From Parietichytrium sp. I65-24A (taxonomy: Eukaryota; Sar; Bigyra; Thraustochytrida; Thraustochytriidae): 64,000 bases of DNA. Below, in pieces: positions 48,056-57,753 of this stretch. Numbering within the stretch: position 1 is the first letter of the stretch; every line of letters starts with the position of its first letter. The notes below the pieces were generated by a model. That model was not told the DNA's origin, made no database searches, and saw nothing but the letters and a program-made list of their open reading frames with translations. Made by a program: the position numbers and the translations under genes. The stretch spans positions 62,001 to 126,000 of the forward strand of contig BLSF01000068.1 in NCBI GenBank assembly GCA_012862575.1, given 5' to 3'.

Positions 48056-50809
48056 ATGATGGAAAGCGAGAATGATCAAGAGCAAGAGTTGGAGCTGAGG
48101 GAGAAACTGTCGAGGCTGCAGGATCAGATTAAAAACGCGAGGGCAGAGCTGCTGTACAGATCCGATGAGCTCGAAGGTTTGTTGAAAGAGCGCGAACGGC
48201 GCGAGAATGAAAGGTTAAAAACTGTCAATTTCACGGCGAAAGGCACACACGACGCTCTCCTATCAGACCACGAGGTTGAACTCGAGGGCAACGAGACAGA
48301 TGGGGTCAAGGAAACGGAAGATCGCGTTTTGCATGCTCTTAAGCAGTTCATCACCAGGCAAATCTTGCCGTTGTATGAGAAGAGCGCCAGGGTGAAGGAG
48401 ACTGGGTCGAATAATTTGGAGGCTATGGACGAGTTCTACCAAGTTGATGTCAGGGCGGACAAGCAGGTTTGCTCCTTTAAGATCAGCCCTCAGTGTACAT
48501 TTCAGGAATTATTATCTTATGTAGGCAGCTTGTGGCGAATAGAGAAAAAGGTGCTTCAGAGGCTCGTCCTTGTGGACTCTGAAGATACGCTGTTCCTGGG
48601 CCACATGAGGGTAAAGCCGACGATGGCCATGTACTCTGGGAACAAAGGGAGAATATACTTGCGCCAGAGACCAGTTACGTCCTTTGACCTCTTCCGAAGT
48701 TTTGAGCCGGTCCACCTCGCTGAAAAAATTTCCAGGCTACAAAACCTTCGCGAGAAATTTCGGAAACGGAAAGCGCTGGAAAATACTGCCGGAAACTGGG
48801 ATTCAGACCGAGCATATGACGATGGCGCGCACTCGGCCGGTATAGAGATGTCGAACCTGAGCGGCGGGGACGGCGAAGTCCGGCTTGGAGAAGATATAGT
48901 TGACTACAACGACTTTGGGCAAGCCCTCATCAAGGAGGACGAAGCTTTAAATCGCGAGCAGCGCATGGGTAGCCTTCAAAACGACAGGAAAGATTCTTCG
49001 GATATGTATGAGGACGATGACGATAGCGAAAGTACAGAGTCAGGCGAGTTTGACGAGATTCTAGATGGCATTTTAAGTGACAATGCCAAGCGAGACTCGA
49101 CAGAGAAAGGAGAGACGTATCAGCAACGCGCTAGATATACGTACTACCTCGTACTGGATTGCGTGGTGTTTCTTCCCAGCACAGTGCTGCTCCTTGCAGT
49201 GATGTTGTACGGACTGTATTCTACATACTTTGCCACTGATAGCCACGCCTTGGAGGTGGAATTTCGCTCCACGTTTGAGGGGTACATCCCAGATGTGGCG
49301 CCGCCAGCCTCAAACGTTCCGAATTTTACGAAGGAGTGGGGCGTATTTCCTGTCCCTTTTGAGCTCATCTCGAATGATGTGCAGACGTACACCTTTTTGC
49401 AAGATAATTTCCTGGGTATCATGACCGGACCTCTGTTGACCTGCAGCACAAGCGAGTTGGATAGGTGCCTTTTTAGATACTATCATGCCATAATATCCAG
49501 CTTTCGGTTCCGGCAGCTTCGAGTTGAAGGCACTTTGGCTGACACAGACGAGTACTACTACCCACCCTACTCCACGGCCACCCGTAGCGAAGCAGAGATA
49601 CCCGGAGACTACGATACCATTCGCGAGACTCTTGTCGTTGGCGACCCTGCCAAATTTTCACCAGGTAGCTCAGACCTTGCTGATGGAAACTCGTCGTGCA
49701 CTTTCGGCCCATCAAACGACCTGGACGCAATTGCAAGCTATGATGGCTCTGGTTATACGTTTTACCTCAAGTCTTTGAAGGACTTTAACCTCACCCTGAT
49801 GCTGTTAGATGAGCAGCATTGGTTTACATCACCGGAGACTCGAGCGCTCTTCTTGGACTTCACCACGATGGACATCAATTCCGGGGTCGTGGTCGTGCAC
49901 GAGTTTGTGTTTCAAAAAAGCCCGGAAGGGTCATACTTTCCCATTTACACACCAATCATATTGCCCCAGTCGCTTTTGACGGTCGAAAAGTCCGCAGCGA
50001 GCTTTGTGTGGGTGTCACTCTTCGGGGTTGCGCTGGCTTACATACTTGTAGCGTACGCTGTGCTTGCAATAATTTACCGCGTAAAGACCGAAAGGAGGAA
50101 GGGTAAAGAGCATGTGCAATCCTCCTGCTGGCGGCGGTGCAGGTGCTGCAAACTGAACAAGAACATTTTCACCGTTTGGAGTTTCCTTGATCTCCTCATT
50201 CTGTCAGCGGGAGCCTCACTGTTCATATTGCAGTTTGTGCTACGACTAACAAACGCGGCTGACCCAGTGAAGAATGACTTCGCGAATATCGTGGATGAGT
50301 TTTTCAACTTTAATTACTTTAGGACCTACTCGCACGCGGCAAAGACCGTTGCGGGGTTATTGGTTCTACTTTGCTTTTGGCGCATATCACGTTTCTTTCT
50401 CCTCTTTCAGAGCGGGGAGGTGTTTGCTTCCGTTGTTACGCAGTCCGCGTACAAGCTTTTCGTGATCACGGTCGCTATATACCTCCCCATGCTGATTGGT
50501 GTGAGCACTTTGGTTTACATAACCCTGGGGCCCCTGCATCAGGAGTTTGCCGATTTTGAGAGCGTAATGGTGTACGTCATGCGAGTTATGCTAGGGTTTA
50601 ACTTGCCAATTGATGCAGTAGAGACCGGCTGGCCCGCTGTGATCTGGTTTATGCTGCTCTTTACGACAGTCTACTTTGGGTCCGTCATTGTGTATCTCAT
50701 TTTCATCACAACTTATAATTCCGTGCTGTGGCAGGTCCCGATGACGACCATAACTTCCGTGTCAGACTGGTACAAAGTGGTGAAGAAGATTCCCCGAGAA
50801 ATACCTTGA
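48056..50809 (+). CDS. Polycystin-type (PKD2/TRP) cation channel
   Basis: 917 residues from the first ATG (48056; the frame upstream starts with GTG). The N-terminal 350 residues are cytosolic, with an initial coiled coil (about 5-60), a possible ubiquitin-like or RA-type fold around 125-215, and an acidic patch near 315-345. TM1 is at about 362-385, followed by a large extracellular polycystin (TOP) domain, 395-640: R-F-R-Q-L-R-V near 482, G-S-G-Y-T-F-Y-L near 564, and F-L-D-F-T-T-M-D before a V-H-E-F strand, all comparable to PKD2. Then TM2-TM6 with a pore helix M-L-G-F-N-L-P-I-D near 844-852. The tail is short, without the EF-hand or coiled coil of animal PKD2. Expected in a plasma, ciliary or endolysosomal membrane; a cation channel with mechanical or ligand gating. 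Mucolipins are the alternative, but the TOP motifs favour PKD. Confidence 0.86.
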   Translation: MMESENDQEQELELREKLSRLQDQIKNARAELLYRSDELEGLLKERERRENERLKTVNFTAKGTHDALLSDHEVELEGNETDGVKETEDRVLHALKQFITRQILPLYEKSARVKETGSNNLEAMDEFYQVDVRADKQVCSFKISPQCTFQELLSYVGSLWRIEKKVLQRLVLVDSEDTLFLGHMRVKPTMAMYSGNKGRIYLRQRPVTSFDLFRSFEPVHLAEKISRLQNLREKFRKRKALENTAGNWDSDRAYDDGAHSAGIEMSNLSGGDGEVRLGEDIVDYNDFGQALIKEDEALNREQRMGSLQNDRKDSSDMYEDDDDSESTESGEFDEILDGILSDNAKRDSTEKGETYQQRARYTYYLVLDCVVFLPSTVLLLAVMLYGLYSTYFATDSHALEVEFRSTFEGYIPDVAPPASNVPNFTKEWGVFPVPFELISNDVQTYTFLQDNFLGIMTGPLLTCSTSELDRCLFRYYHAIISSFRFRQLRVEGTLADTDEYYYPPYSTATRSEAEIPGDYDTIRETLVVGDPAKFSPGSSDLADGNSSCTFGPSNDLDAIASYDGSGYTFYLKSLKDFNLTLMLLDEQHWFTSPETRALFLDFTTMDINSGVVVVHEFVFQKSPEGSYFPIYTPIILPQSLLTVEKSAASFVWVSLFGVALAYILVAYAVLAIIYRVKTERRKGKEHVQSSCWRRCRCCKLNKNIFTVWSFLDLLILSAGASLFILQFVLRLTNAADPVKNDFANIVDEFFNFNYFRTYSHAAKTVAGLLVLLCFWRISRFFLLFQSGEVFASVVTQSAYKLFVITVAIYLPMLIGVSTLVYITLGPLHQEFADFESVMVYVMRVMLGFNLPIDAVETGWPAVIWFMLLFTTVYFGSVIVYLIFITTYNSVLWQVPMTTITSVSDWYKVVKKIPREIP

Positions 50810-51204
50810 AAGCGTCCTGCTGGGGTCCATTGGGGTCCACTAGAGTGGTTTTTGATGCCATGTACAGAACGAAACGAAAGCTCCTAGCTTTTCCGACTGT
50901 CGCTCAACCGCACGGTATGGACCTTCACCACTCCTTGCGTTCGCTCAACGTGGGCCGGATCTTTTATGACTCTGTGAGCACCGAATTGTGTTGTTTTGTC
51001 GCTCTTCTCGCAGCTTTTTCCGTGCCATTTTTAAATTAGATATACAAATACGCCAGGCCTTATCAGTCAAAAAGTTGTTTATCAGTTACACGCTATTAAA
51101 AGCTCACCCAAATCGATGCCTTGCCTCGTAAATCGAGCAAAGGCTCTCAATATGGCGATATAGAAAAGGGTAGGTTACGTTCTCGAACACCGCGCACATT
51201 CGCT
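50810..51204. other. Convergent 3' spacer
   Basis: 395 bases between converging genes; no gene seen. Confidence 0.5.
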
Positions 51205-52050
51205 TCAATGAAGGTCTTCATAGCACAGCTGTGGTTCGCGAGCAACGTAGTGCTTGTCGGTTCGTACCTTGCGAAGTGCAATATCCTCAGCCATACCGTT
51301 CAACGCATCATTGTCCAAGCGTTGAGCAAGCTCTGCTGCATGGTCTCTGCTCACCGCGAAAGCAACTGGCCCGCCTACCGCTGCATCCTTGTTTGGCCAG
51401 TATTTGAAGACGCGATTCGACATTTTGTTTAGTACTCCAAAGTCCATCTCAGGATTGAAGTGAAAAGGGTTTTTTGGCGTTTTTGAGTACATTCTACCCC
51501 AGGCAAATCCAGGGCACATGTGCAATACCTGCCAGTCGTCTGGCATTTCTGCGAGGGTTTTGTCGAGCTCCTCGAGGAGATTTGGATGGAGAACTGCCGA
51601 GTCTTGAAGGATTACGCACTTTTTCGTTGCCTGCTGTGAGCACGTTTGGAGCGCGCTGATAAATGTCCTCCGATTCCTCTCGGTCCACCGCAGGTTCTCG
51701 TCCATGTTGTGTGGAACAATAATGTTCGGAGCGTTGTAGCGCGAGAGTTGGCTCATGAGGCTCACAATTCTCTCCTTCACAGCCGGTGACTGTTCGCTCG
51801 GCTCTGAAATGATCATCGGAAGAAAGACCAACTCACTTTTGCTCTGAAGCGCCTTGAAGGACCCCCGGAGCATGTCAGATCCGTACGCCTTGATTTGTGT
51901 CGTTTGCTGGTGCTTGTCCATGATCAGCCCAACGCACAACAGGAAGACGACAGCCATCATGAGCGCCAAGTCCCGCGGCACCAGCTTCCGCGTGGGGCGC
52001 TTGCCATCATCCTTCTTGTGCGCGTATGACTCCCGAGGAAGGCAATCCAT
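51205..52050 (-). CDS. Type II membrane protein, glycosyltransferase family 25-like
   Basis: The first ATG is at 52050 (281 residues); the frame continues about 15 codons upstream without ATG. A short cytosolic basic N-terminus precedes one transmembrane helix (about 23-44), giving a Golgi-type signal anchor. The lumenal part has the GT25 order: R-R-T-F-I-S-A-L, then I-L-Q-D-S-A-V-L-H-P-N-L-L-E-E-L, then P-D-D-W-Q-V-L-H-M near 180 and a late A-F-A-V-S-R-D-H-A. Family members use UDP-sugars, for example collagen beta-galactosyltransferases. The usual E-D-D metal site in the first motif is Q-D-S here, so either this is a divergent enzyme or the activity is lost. Assignment is by motif pattern only. 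Confidence 0.55.
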   Translation of the reverse strand: MDCLPRESYAHKKDDGKRPTRKLVPRDLALMMAVVFLLCVGLIMDKHQQTTQIKAYGSDMLRGSFKALQSKSELVFLPMIISEPSEQSPAVKERIVSLMSQLSRYNAPNIIVPHNMDENLRWTERNRRTFISALQTCSQQATKKCVILQDSAVLHPNLLEELDKTLAEMPDDWQVLHMCPGFAWGRMYSKTPKNPFHFNPEMDFGVLNKMSNRVFKYWPNKDAAVGGPVAFAVSRDHAAELAQRLDNDALNGMAEDIALRKVRTDKHYVAREPQLCYEDLH

Positions 52051-53257
52051 TGCTCCGTCTCGCACAGAATACGCAACGCTCTCAGCCGGCGCCAACTCCT
52101 TCGTTATGGTACTGCAAGAGATCAGCAGCTATGGCCATTTGGATCTGTGAGGGATCAAAGTGCTGACACGCAAGTATACAGCTCGGGTCCAAGGTAACTG
52201 TGCTTAAAACTCTGCGTGAACTCACGGTCAGTAGGCATAGGCATCTCCAACATCACACATTATAATCTAACGAGTCCAACGAGAATGCGGCATGTGCACA
52301 CACGCAAACGCCACGTTATTACCACTCTGACTGTCACGGTGAGTCTTGGATGAACGGGCCTCCATTCACTCCATTCTCCATTTCAGGGCAGGAATTCAGG
52401 CACGCGCCCGGCGCTCCGTCCCATTCACTGCCATATTCAACCTTTCACGTCTACGCACAATCTCACATGAAAGCTTGAGCTTTCACGTCCGCAGCTGCAA
52501 TCAATCAATGAGAAGCTCACAGCTTCCATTGCCACCAACTTCTTAATTTTTACAAACTTACAAAATTGCAAAGCAATTTTCCCATCTGGCCACGAGCCCA
52601 ACAATGGAAAAGCCTATACTCCGCTAACCCATTCCTACTACACACCTCTCTCCACTAGCTCTCCAGCTATCTGACTCTATTTGATAGATAATGGACTGTT
52701 AGCGAGAGTACAAGACTATGCTGACCGCTAGCTTGATTTTAGGACGCATCTCTTAAGGCTTCTCTACCGGGCGGCATAACCCCGTGATGAGGCAATCTTC
52801 CGAGTTGTTATTCTGGCAGTCTTCTCCATTTTCCCCCTCGAATAACGCTGTAGCTGTCACGAATTATGACACAGTTTGACGATGTAACATTGGAGCGCGT
52901 ACCGAGTACACACCAGTACACGTACGCTGGCGCCGGCACAACAGAAAGTAATTAGTTAATTAAGTGCTTCTTAAATGCCAATGTAGTGGAGTACATACGT
53001 GCGACGTACGTGTCGGTACTCGAGCCATGGCAGTTTGCGGAGGTTTGGACGTTGTATTCGATACCTTCAAGTTCGCAGTGGCTTTTGCAGTAGTTCTGAA
53101 GCGCCAATTTGACTTGTTGCGGCGATAGAAGACGGGTTATAGGCTTCGAGATTGCAGAATTCAGGTCGCGGCGAGGAGAAGGTTTTGTTAAAGGATTGGA
53201 ACTGGAGTATTGGCTGTTCTCGGTGAAGAAAGACAGAGACTTGACTATCTTAACTTG
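52051..53257. other. Divergent intergenic region
   Basis: 1.2 kb between the GT25-like and ELM1-like genes. Two TACG-rich blocks (about 52896-52928 and 52991-53021) lie 240-360 bases before the ELM1-like ATG. No gene seen. Confidence 0.45.
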
Positions 53258-54337
53258 ATGAAGCCGCATGGTCTGGCCCGAGCGCTCGTGCTTCATGATG
53301 GAACTGCGTCAAGTTTGGCGCAGTGCACAGCACTTGTGGACGCCGTGCATCGAAGGTGCAGCGGGCCGTTCGTCAAGATTGTGGAATCCGCGCCTTGGAC
53401 GTCATATAAAGCGTTGGGCTCACTGCCGACCGTAGCTCAGGTGCTTACAAATTGCCTTCAGCTTGACTCGGCCTGGGTACACCAAAAGCGTAAAATTGTG
53501 GACGAATGTCTGAAGGAGAGGATTGGCTTTATTGTAGGCTGTGGCCGCCGATCAGCGCCTGTCGCGCTCCAGGTGAAAAAGGAGCTTGAAGCTGCTCAAT
53601 CTAATCGGTTGTTTTATGCTCAGATCTTGCATCCACGTTGTGGACCGTTTCAAGAAAAGTGGTTCGACCTTGTCATCACTCCAAAACACGATCTTGTTGC
53701 ACACGGAAATACATACCCCACCACAGGTTCCATCACATGGGTTTCTCCAGAGGCTCTGAAGAAGATTCGGTTCCAAAGCAAGGGCCGACATGACCTCCTA
53801 GGCGATTTGTCAGATGGAAGCTTTCGACGTCTAGTAATGTTGTGTGGCGGGGACACAGCTCGGCAGAAAATGGACTGCAACGCGGTGTGGGAGGAGGTCG
53901 ACGAAGCCATCTCCTCGAGCGCTGTATCGTTCGACCGGCTTATTGCTGTTGGCTCAAGGCGAACTCCCCCAGAGCTTTTGGACGGACTCTCACACAGGGG
54001 TTTTCGCGTTTGGTACGCGCCGCAGGAGTGGGGCTTGCATAAGCCCACTGCGATCGAAAATCCCTACAAGTTGTGTTTGGCATTTGGTGATGCATTCCTT
54101 GTCACTGGAGATTCTGTTTCAATGATATCTGATGTGTGCAGCTCCTCTAGGCAAGTTAGAGTCCTTCGTCGGGGCATTGATGGCCACAGACCAGGGACCA
54201 AACTTGATCGCTTCTATCGAAATGTCGAGGCTTGTGGAGCTGTTGTGAAGAATTTGACAGATACTGACTCAGCATTCACACTGGAGGATACCGAACGAGC
54301 TGCCGAAGAGATAGTGCGGAGGGCAGCTCTTATTTGA
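53258..54337 (+). CDS. ELM1-like (DUF1022) protein
   Basis: The first ATG is 53258 (359 residues); upstream the same frame has only TTG. Family features seen: L-H-D-G-T-A-S-S-L-A-Q-C at the N-terminus, G-C-G-R-R-S-A-P-V-A near 93, I-L-H-P-R and F-D-L-V-I-T-P-K-H-D, then V-A-V-G-S-R-R-T-P-P and, near 268, N-P-Y-K-L-C-L-A-F-G-D-A-F-L-V-T-G-D-S-V-S-M, the characteristic C-terminal signature. Plants have ELM1, which recruits the dynamin DRP3 to mitochondria for fission; alphaproteobacterial homologues look like GT-B glycosyltransferases. Function in this organism could be either. No targeting peptide or membrane segment is evident. Probably of mitochondrial (alphaproteobacterial) ancestry, which is inference. 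Confidence 0.85.
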   Translation: MKPHGLARALVLHDGTASSLAQCTALVDAVHRRCSGPFVKIVESAPWTSYKALGSLPTVAQVLTNCLQLDSAWVHQKRKIVDECLKERIGFIVGCGRRSAPVALQVKKELEAAQSNRLFYAQILHPRCGPFQEKWFDLVITPKHDLVAHGNTYPTTGSITWVSPEALKKIRFQSKGRHDLLGDLSDGSFRRLVMLCGGDTARQKMDCNAVWEEVDEAISSSAVSFDRLIAVGSRRTPPELLDGLSHRGFRVWYAPQEWGLHKPTAIENPYKLCLAFGDAFLVTGDSVSMISDVCSSSRQVRVLRRGIDGHRPGTKLDRFYRNVEACGAVVKNLTDTDSAFTLEDTERAAEEIVRRAALI

Positions 54338-54564
54338 CAGTAAATTAATTTTCTAGTTGTAGTACGCAAGCCACTTTCACGAGTTGCGACGTCACGCTGT
54401 TAGAAAGGTGTGATTACTTCACAGGTCGTTGGTCGGCTAGGTTCAAATGATCTTGTTTGAAATCACTTAAAAAATTTTCAGCAATAAAATGCAAGAAAAG
54501 GATTACATTGGTCTTTATTACACGTGTATGCAAAGTGACATGAAACGTTGATCGAATGGCAACG

Positions 54565-56160
54565 CTACTTGTCGTCAAGATTCAAGGACGACGCAAATGC
54601 ATCAATGTCAAAGTCGTCGTCCATATCAAGATCATCGTCATCTGTCTTGTCTAGTCCATCGCCGCCTAGCTCAAGCTCATACCTCCGTAGCTCCTCTTCC
54701 AGATCATCATTTGTATCGTCGTCAAACCTTTCGTTGTCATCGCCCTTCACGTACGCAGAATCCTGTGGAGCTTTTTCCTCGTTGATCGCATCTTCTAGCT
54801 CCAGAAAAATGTCCTCGTCTTGCTGACTACTTCGCAAACCGGAGTCATCGGCATCCGACAGTACAAAGTGTCGGCCATCATTAGCGATCGGGCTCTCGGC
54901 CTGATTGCTCTTTCTTTGGGGCACGGGTTCGTCCCCTTCGCACTCGCTCCTTTTCGCCTCGGAGGATTCTTGCCTGCTTATGGAATTCTTTTTCAACGCT
55001 TTACGGTTGAAAGGTTTTTTGAACTCTCTCTCAAAGCTATCGAATTCGTCATCTCCGGACGCGCTCTCGGAGAAGATTAGGTCCACAAAAAAGTCGGAGG
55101 GAAATCTTCCATTCCCTTTTGCACCGTCGATGTCGTCCGCCGTGAGCCGCAAGACGCCGTTCTTCACGAAGCCGCAGTGGAACGCAATGGCAAACATTGG
55201 ATACGAGGCATTTTGCTCCCGATCATAATGATAACACCGCATAAGGACGTCGCCAGAGAGACTTACGCCTGCATCCCCGACCTTTTCTGCTTTCTGGGAA
55301 AGATTACTTGGATCGGGCTTGCCCGGATATGGCGCAACTGGGACCAAAGAGAAGCAGGTTTCCTCTGGTGCAAAGGTTTGGTCTGGAAGCGATCCTGCCA
55401 CCGTGGCCTCTCCGCAAATGAGTTTCAAAAACGGGGTGCACACAACAGGTTTCATGTTTTTCGACACTCCAGCATTGACAAAATCCGGAATGCCATTCAC
55501 AATAATACGTTGAAACACGAGCTTAGCAGCTTCGTCCACTGAATTGCGCCGAGCAAAGTGCTCAATATATCTCACCTGAGACGGAATCAGCGCATTTGCA
55601 GGCTCGCCGACAATTTTCTTGAGCGTGGTAAGCACCGTTTTGACGTCCTTCTCTTTGGTGCTTTGGGACTCGAGGAGACAGCAAGCTGCAACCACCACCG
55701 ATCTGCGCCCGCTTAGATCATGTAAGATCGCGACATTTTGCGAATCTTCCTCCATCCACTCAATGATATCGTCCACAAGCTGAGAGAGCAGCGAAAAGGG
55801 CGGGGCAGGATGCATGCCCAAGTTATGCTCCACCACCTGATCGTCCAGCCCAGAGTAGTCATACCTCTCCCCGGACAGATTCCACACCATAAACTTTGCT
55901 GCAGGCCCATGCGTCTTGTGAATATTCTCCATGAGCACCTGCACGGGCACCCTCTTGAGTGACTTGTCCGAGTGCGGAATTTTCACATCCTCACTTGGCC
56001 CCAGAAACCCAGCCACAATCAGCCTCCCGTCCTCCGACACGGGGCAAATGCCATCTTGAGCCCCTCGTCTCTTCAGCGTCTTCCAGTCTGCTGCCGGCGT
56101 GTCCTGCTCGTCCAAAGTGCTCGCCACTTCCAGCACGCGGTCCGACAGATACCTCAACAT
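54565..56160 (-). CDS. PTEN-like pseudophosphatase with C2 domain
   Basis: 531 residues, ATG start. Residues 40-215 match the phosphatase half of the PTEN/tensin/auxilin family: F-M-V-W-N-L-S, Y-D-Y-S, D-D-I-I-E-W-M, and the P-loop position reads V-A-I-L-H-D-L-S-G-R-R-S. The catalytic Cys of H-C-x-x-G-x-x-R is replaced by Asp148, so dephosphorylation is not expected, as in auxilin and GAK. Residues 215-385 form the PTEN-type C2 domain (L-V-F-Q-R-I-I-V-N-G-I-P-D-F at its start, a G-D-V-L-M-R-C-Y-H strand, A-F-H-C-G-F and F-F-V-D-L-I-F at its end), which would bind phosphoinositide membranes. The last 145 residues are acidic and disordered, ending in D/E-rich runs with a repeated D-D-D-L-D-M-D-D pattern. 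No J domain, so not a complete auxilin; a lipid-binding scaffold is plausible. Confidence 0.8.
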   Translation of the reverse strand: MLRYLSDRVLEVASTLDEQDTPAADWKTLKRRGAQDGICPVSEDGRLIVAGFLGPSEDVKIPHSDKSLKRVPVQVLMENIHKTHGPAAKFMVWNLSGERYDYSGLDDQVVEHNLGMHPAPPFSLLSQLVDDIIEWMEEDSQNVAILHDLSGRRSVVVAACCLLESQSTKEKDVKTVLTTLKKIVGEPANALIPSQVRYIEHFARRNSVDEAAKLVFQRIIVNGIPDFVNAGVSKNMKPVVCTPFLKLICGEATVAGSLPDQTFAPEETCFSLVPVAPYPGKPDPSNLSQKAEKVGDAGVSLSGDVLMRCYHYDREQNASYPMFAIAFHCGFVKNGVLRLTADDIDGAKGNGRFPSDFFVDLIFSESASGDDEFDSFEREFKKPFNRKALKKNSISRQESSEAKRSECEGDEPVPQRKSNQAESPIANDGRHFVLSDADDSGLRSSQQDEDIFLELEDAINEEKAPQDSAYVKGDDNERFDDDTNDDLEEELRRYELELGGDGLDKTDDDDLDMDDDFDIDAFASSLNLDDK

Positions 56161-56173
56161 GACCTCCGCCCCT

Positions 56174-56196
56174 CAAGTACGCAAGTACGCAAGTAC
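56174..56196. promoter_or_regulatory. CAAGTACG tandem element at start of pseudophosphatase gene
   Basis: Two and a half tandem copies of CAAGTACG (CAAGTACGCAAGTACGCAAG from 56174) only 14-36 bases upstream of the minus-strand ATG, so it lies in the leader or core promoter. Same word as at 19344 and 19045. Confidence 0.4.
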
Positions 56197-56880
56197 TCCA
56201 ATATCGCGCTTTTCGATCGCTCTTTCTTTCTGTTTGCCGTGAATGTCGTCCCAAACGTCCCAGATGTCCCAGATGTCCCAAATCTCCGATCGATGCACGC
56301 GAAATCCGAGTCTGCCTCGACGCAACCTGTCACTGGTCCAAGTGACTGGGCTACGCTTCCTTCTAACTCTTCTCTTCAGTGCTGTCTCTTTCTTTCCTTC
56401 ACTCTCTCTTTCTTCTTCAAGGGTCAAATGAATGAATAGACAGACCTTCTAAGCTCGCCTTTGTTGTTGTAGAATTGACTCCATCTAACATGTAACTCCC
56501 AATCTCCCGAGCACAAAGACTACGAAGACATCGAAGACATTATTTTTCCAAGTCCGGGGCGAGCACGCCTAGTGTTTTAACTGGGTGACGGATACTGGAG
56601 GACTAGCAAAGTGCTGTCAAGAATAATTACTGGCCAGTGGCTCTGAATTGTTTCGCTTCTGATTCTTCTGATTCAGGAGTGGCGCTGAGATGAACATCGA
56701 TTGTTATTATGGTGGAACTGAACTAAGGTCTTCTGGGTTCTTGGTGGCATTTTGCGTGTTTGTTGACAAGAGCGGGGGTACTGAGTTCCGGTACTGACTG
56801 TTTACTTGCAGTGAGCAACTCTTTTCCCAAGCATCTGCGAATTGTTTGGGACTGGGATGGACTCGGCGACGGTTGGTACT

Positions 56881-57061
56881 AGATCGCCTAAGATGTCAAG
56901 CTATATTCCTACTAAGCTTAGCTAACAGCAACTCCATCTAACATTTATTACTGTTGCGATAGTGTTGCGACGGCAAAAAAGTTTTTTTTAACCAAAAAGA
57001 AAAGCGTCGATTCTAAAACCTGCAAAACAGTGGTGTTATATGGTCTCAACATCACCTACTG
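56881..57061. repeat. Direct repeat, copy A (about 180 bp)
   Basis: Starts AGATCGCCTAAGATGTC and ends near ACATCACCTACT. About 85% similar to copy B at 57112-57282 by eye, with several small indels, including a TAGTGTTGCGA segment absent from copy B. No open frame; contains a run of T (56982-56990). Confidence 0.85.
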
Positions 57062-57111
57062 TAAAGCATAACAGTATCAAGACGCAAAGTCCTCAGCCGT
57101 TATTACTAGCT

Positions 57112-57282
57112 AGATCGCCTAAGATGTCCAGCTCTATTCCTACTAAGATTAGATAACAGCAACTCCATCTAATATTTCTTACTGTTGCGATGGCGAAAAA
57201 GTTTTTTTTAAACCAGAGAGAAAAGTGTCGATTCTAAACCCTGCAAAACAGTGGTATTCTATGGTCTCACCATCACCTACTG
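57112..57282. repeat. Direct repeat, copy B (about 170 bp)
   Basis: Second copy of the block at 56881-57061, separated by about 50 bases. Same orientation, so a local tandem-type duplication or two insertions of a short dispersed element. Confidence 0.85.
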
Positions 57283-57463
57283 CAGAGTAGTGGTAATTCG
57301 CAGGCCTACCACCTGCGCCCACACTCCGTACGTAAAGGCACTGCACTGACTGTAAGTACCGGTACTCGAGTACCCCCAACGAATAGGCCAAATAGAGAAG
57401 AGAGAGGAAAAGTGCGACGGATGATAAGCTTCGTAAAAAGCCATCGCAGTTGCAGTAGTAAAT

Positions 57464-57512
57464 CTTCAAACTTCAAACTTCAAACCTCAAACTTCAAACT
57501 TCAAACTTCAAT
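57464..57512. repeat. (CTTCAAA)n minisatellite
   Basis: Seven copies of a 7-base unit CTTCAAA, one altered to CCTCAAA. Confidence 0.9.
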
Positions 57513-57679
57513 CTCAAGTCTGAAGACGCGCGTTGGAAAGCGAAAGGGTGACTAACATTGGCGGAGATATCAGTGAAATTTTGTCATTTTGAGGTTCAAC
57601 TTGAATTTTGGTTTTTGGATGTTGAACTGACTCTTGATCGGATCGAGAGTTGGTCGAGCACGGGCCCAAAGCTTCGCGA

Positions 57680-57712
57680 AGCGCTCAACGCTCAACGCTC
57701 AACGCTCAACGT
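57680..57712. repeat. (GCTCAAC)n short tandem repeat
   Basis: Four copies of GCTCAAC followed by a degenerate GTTTAAC, within 75 bases of the CABLES-like ATG; transcribed leader is likely. Confidence 0.85.
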
Positions 57713-57753
57713 TTAACGTTGCAGACGAGACGAACACATTTTGTGCGATATCC

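Larger units (their letters stand above)
56161..57753. other. Divergent intergenic region with duplicated block and simple repeats
   Basis: 1.6 kb, no supported gene. Holds a direct duplication of about 175 bases, a (CTTCAAA)n tract and a (GCTCAAC)n tract just before the CABLES-like gene. Confidence 0.5.
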
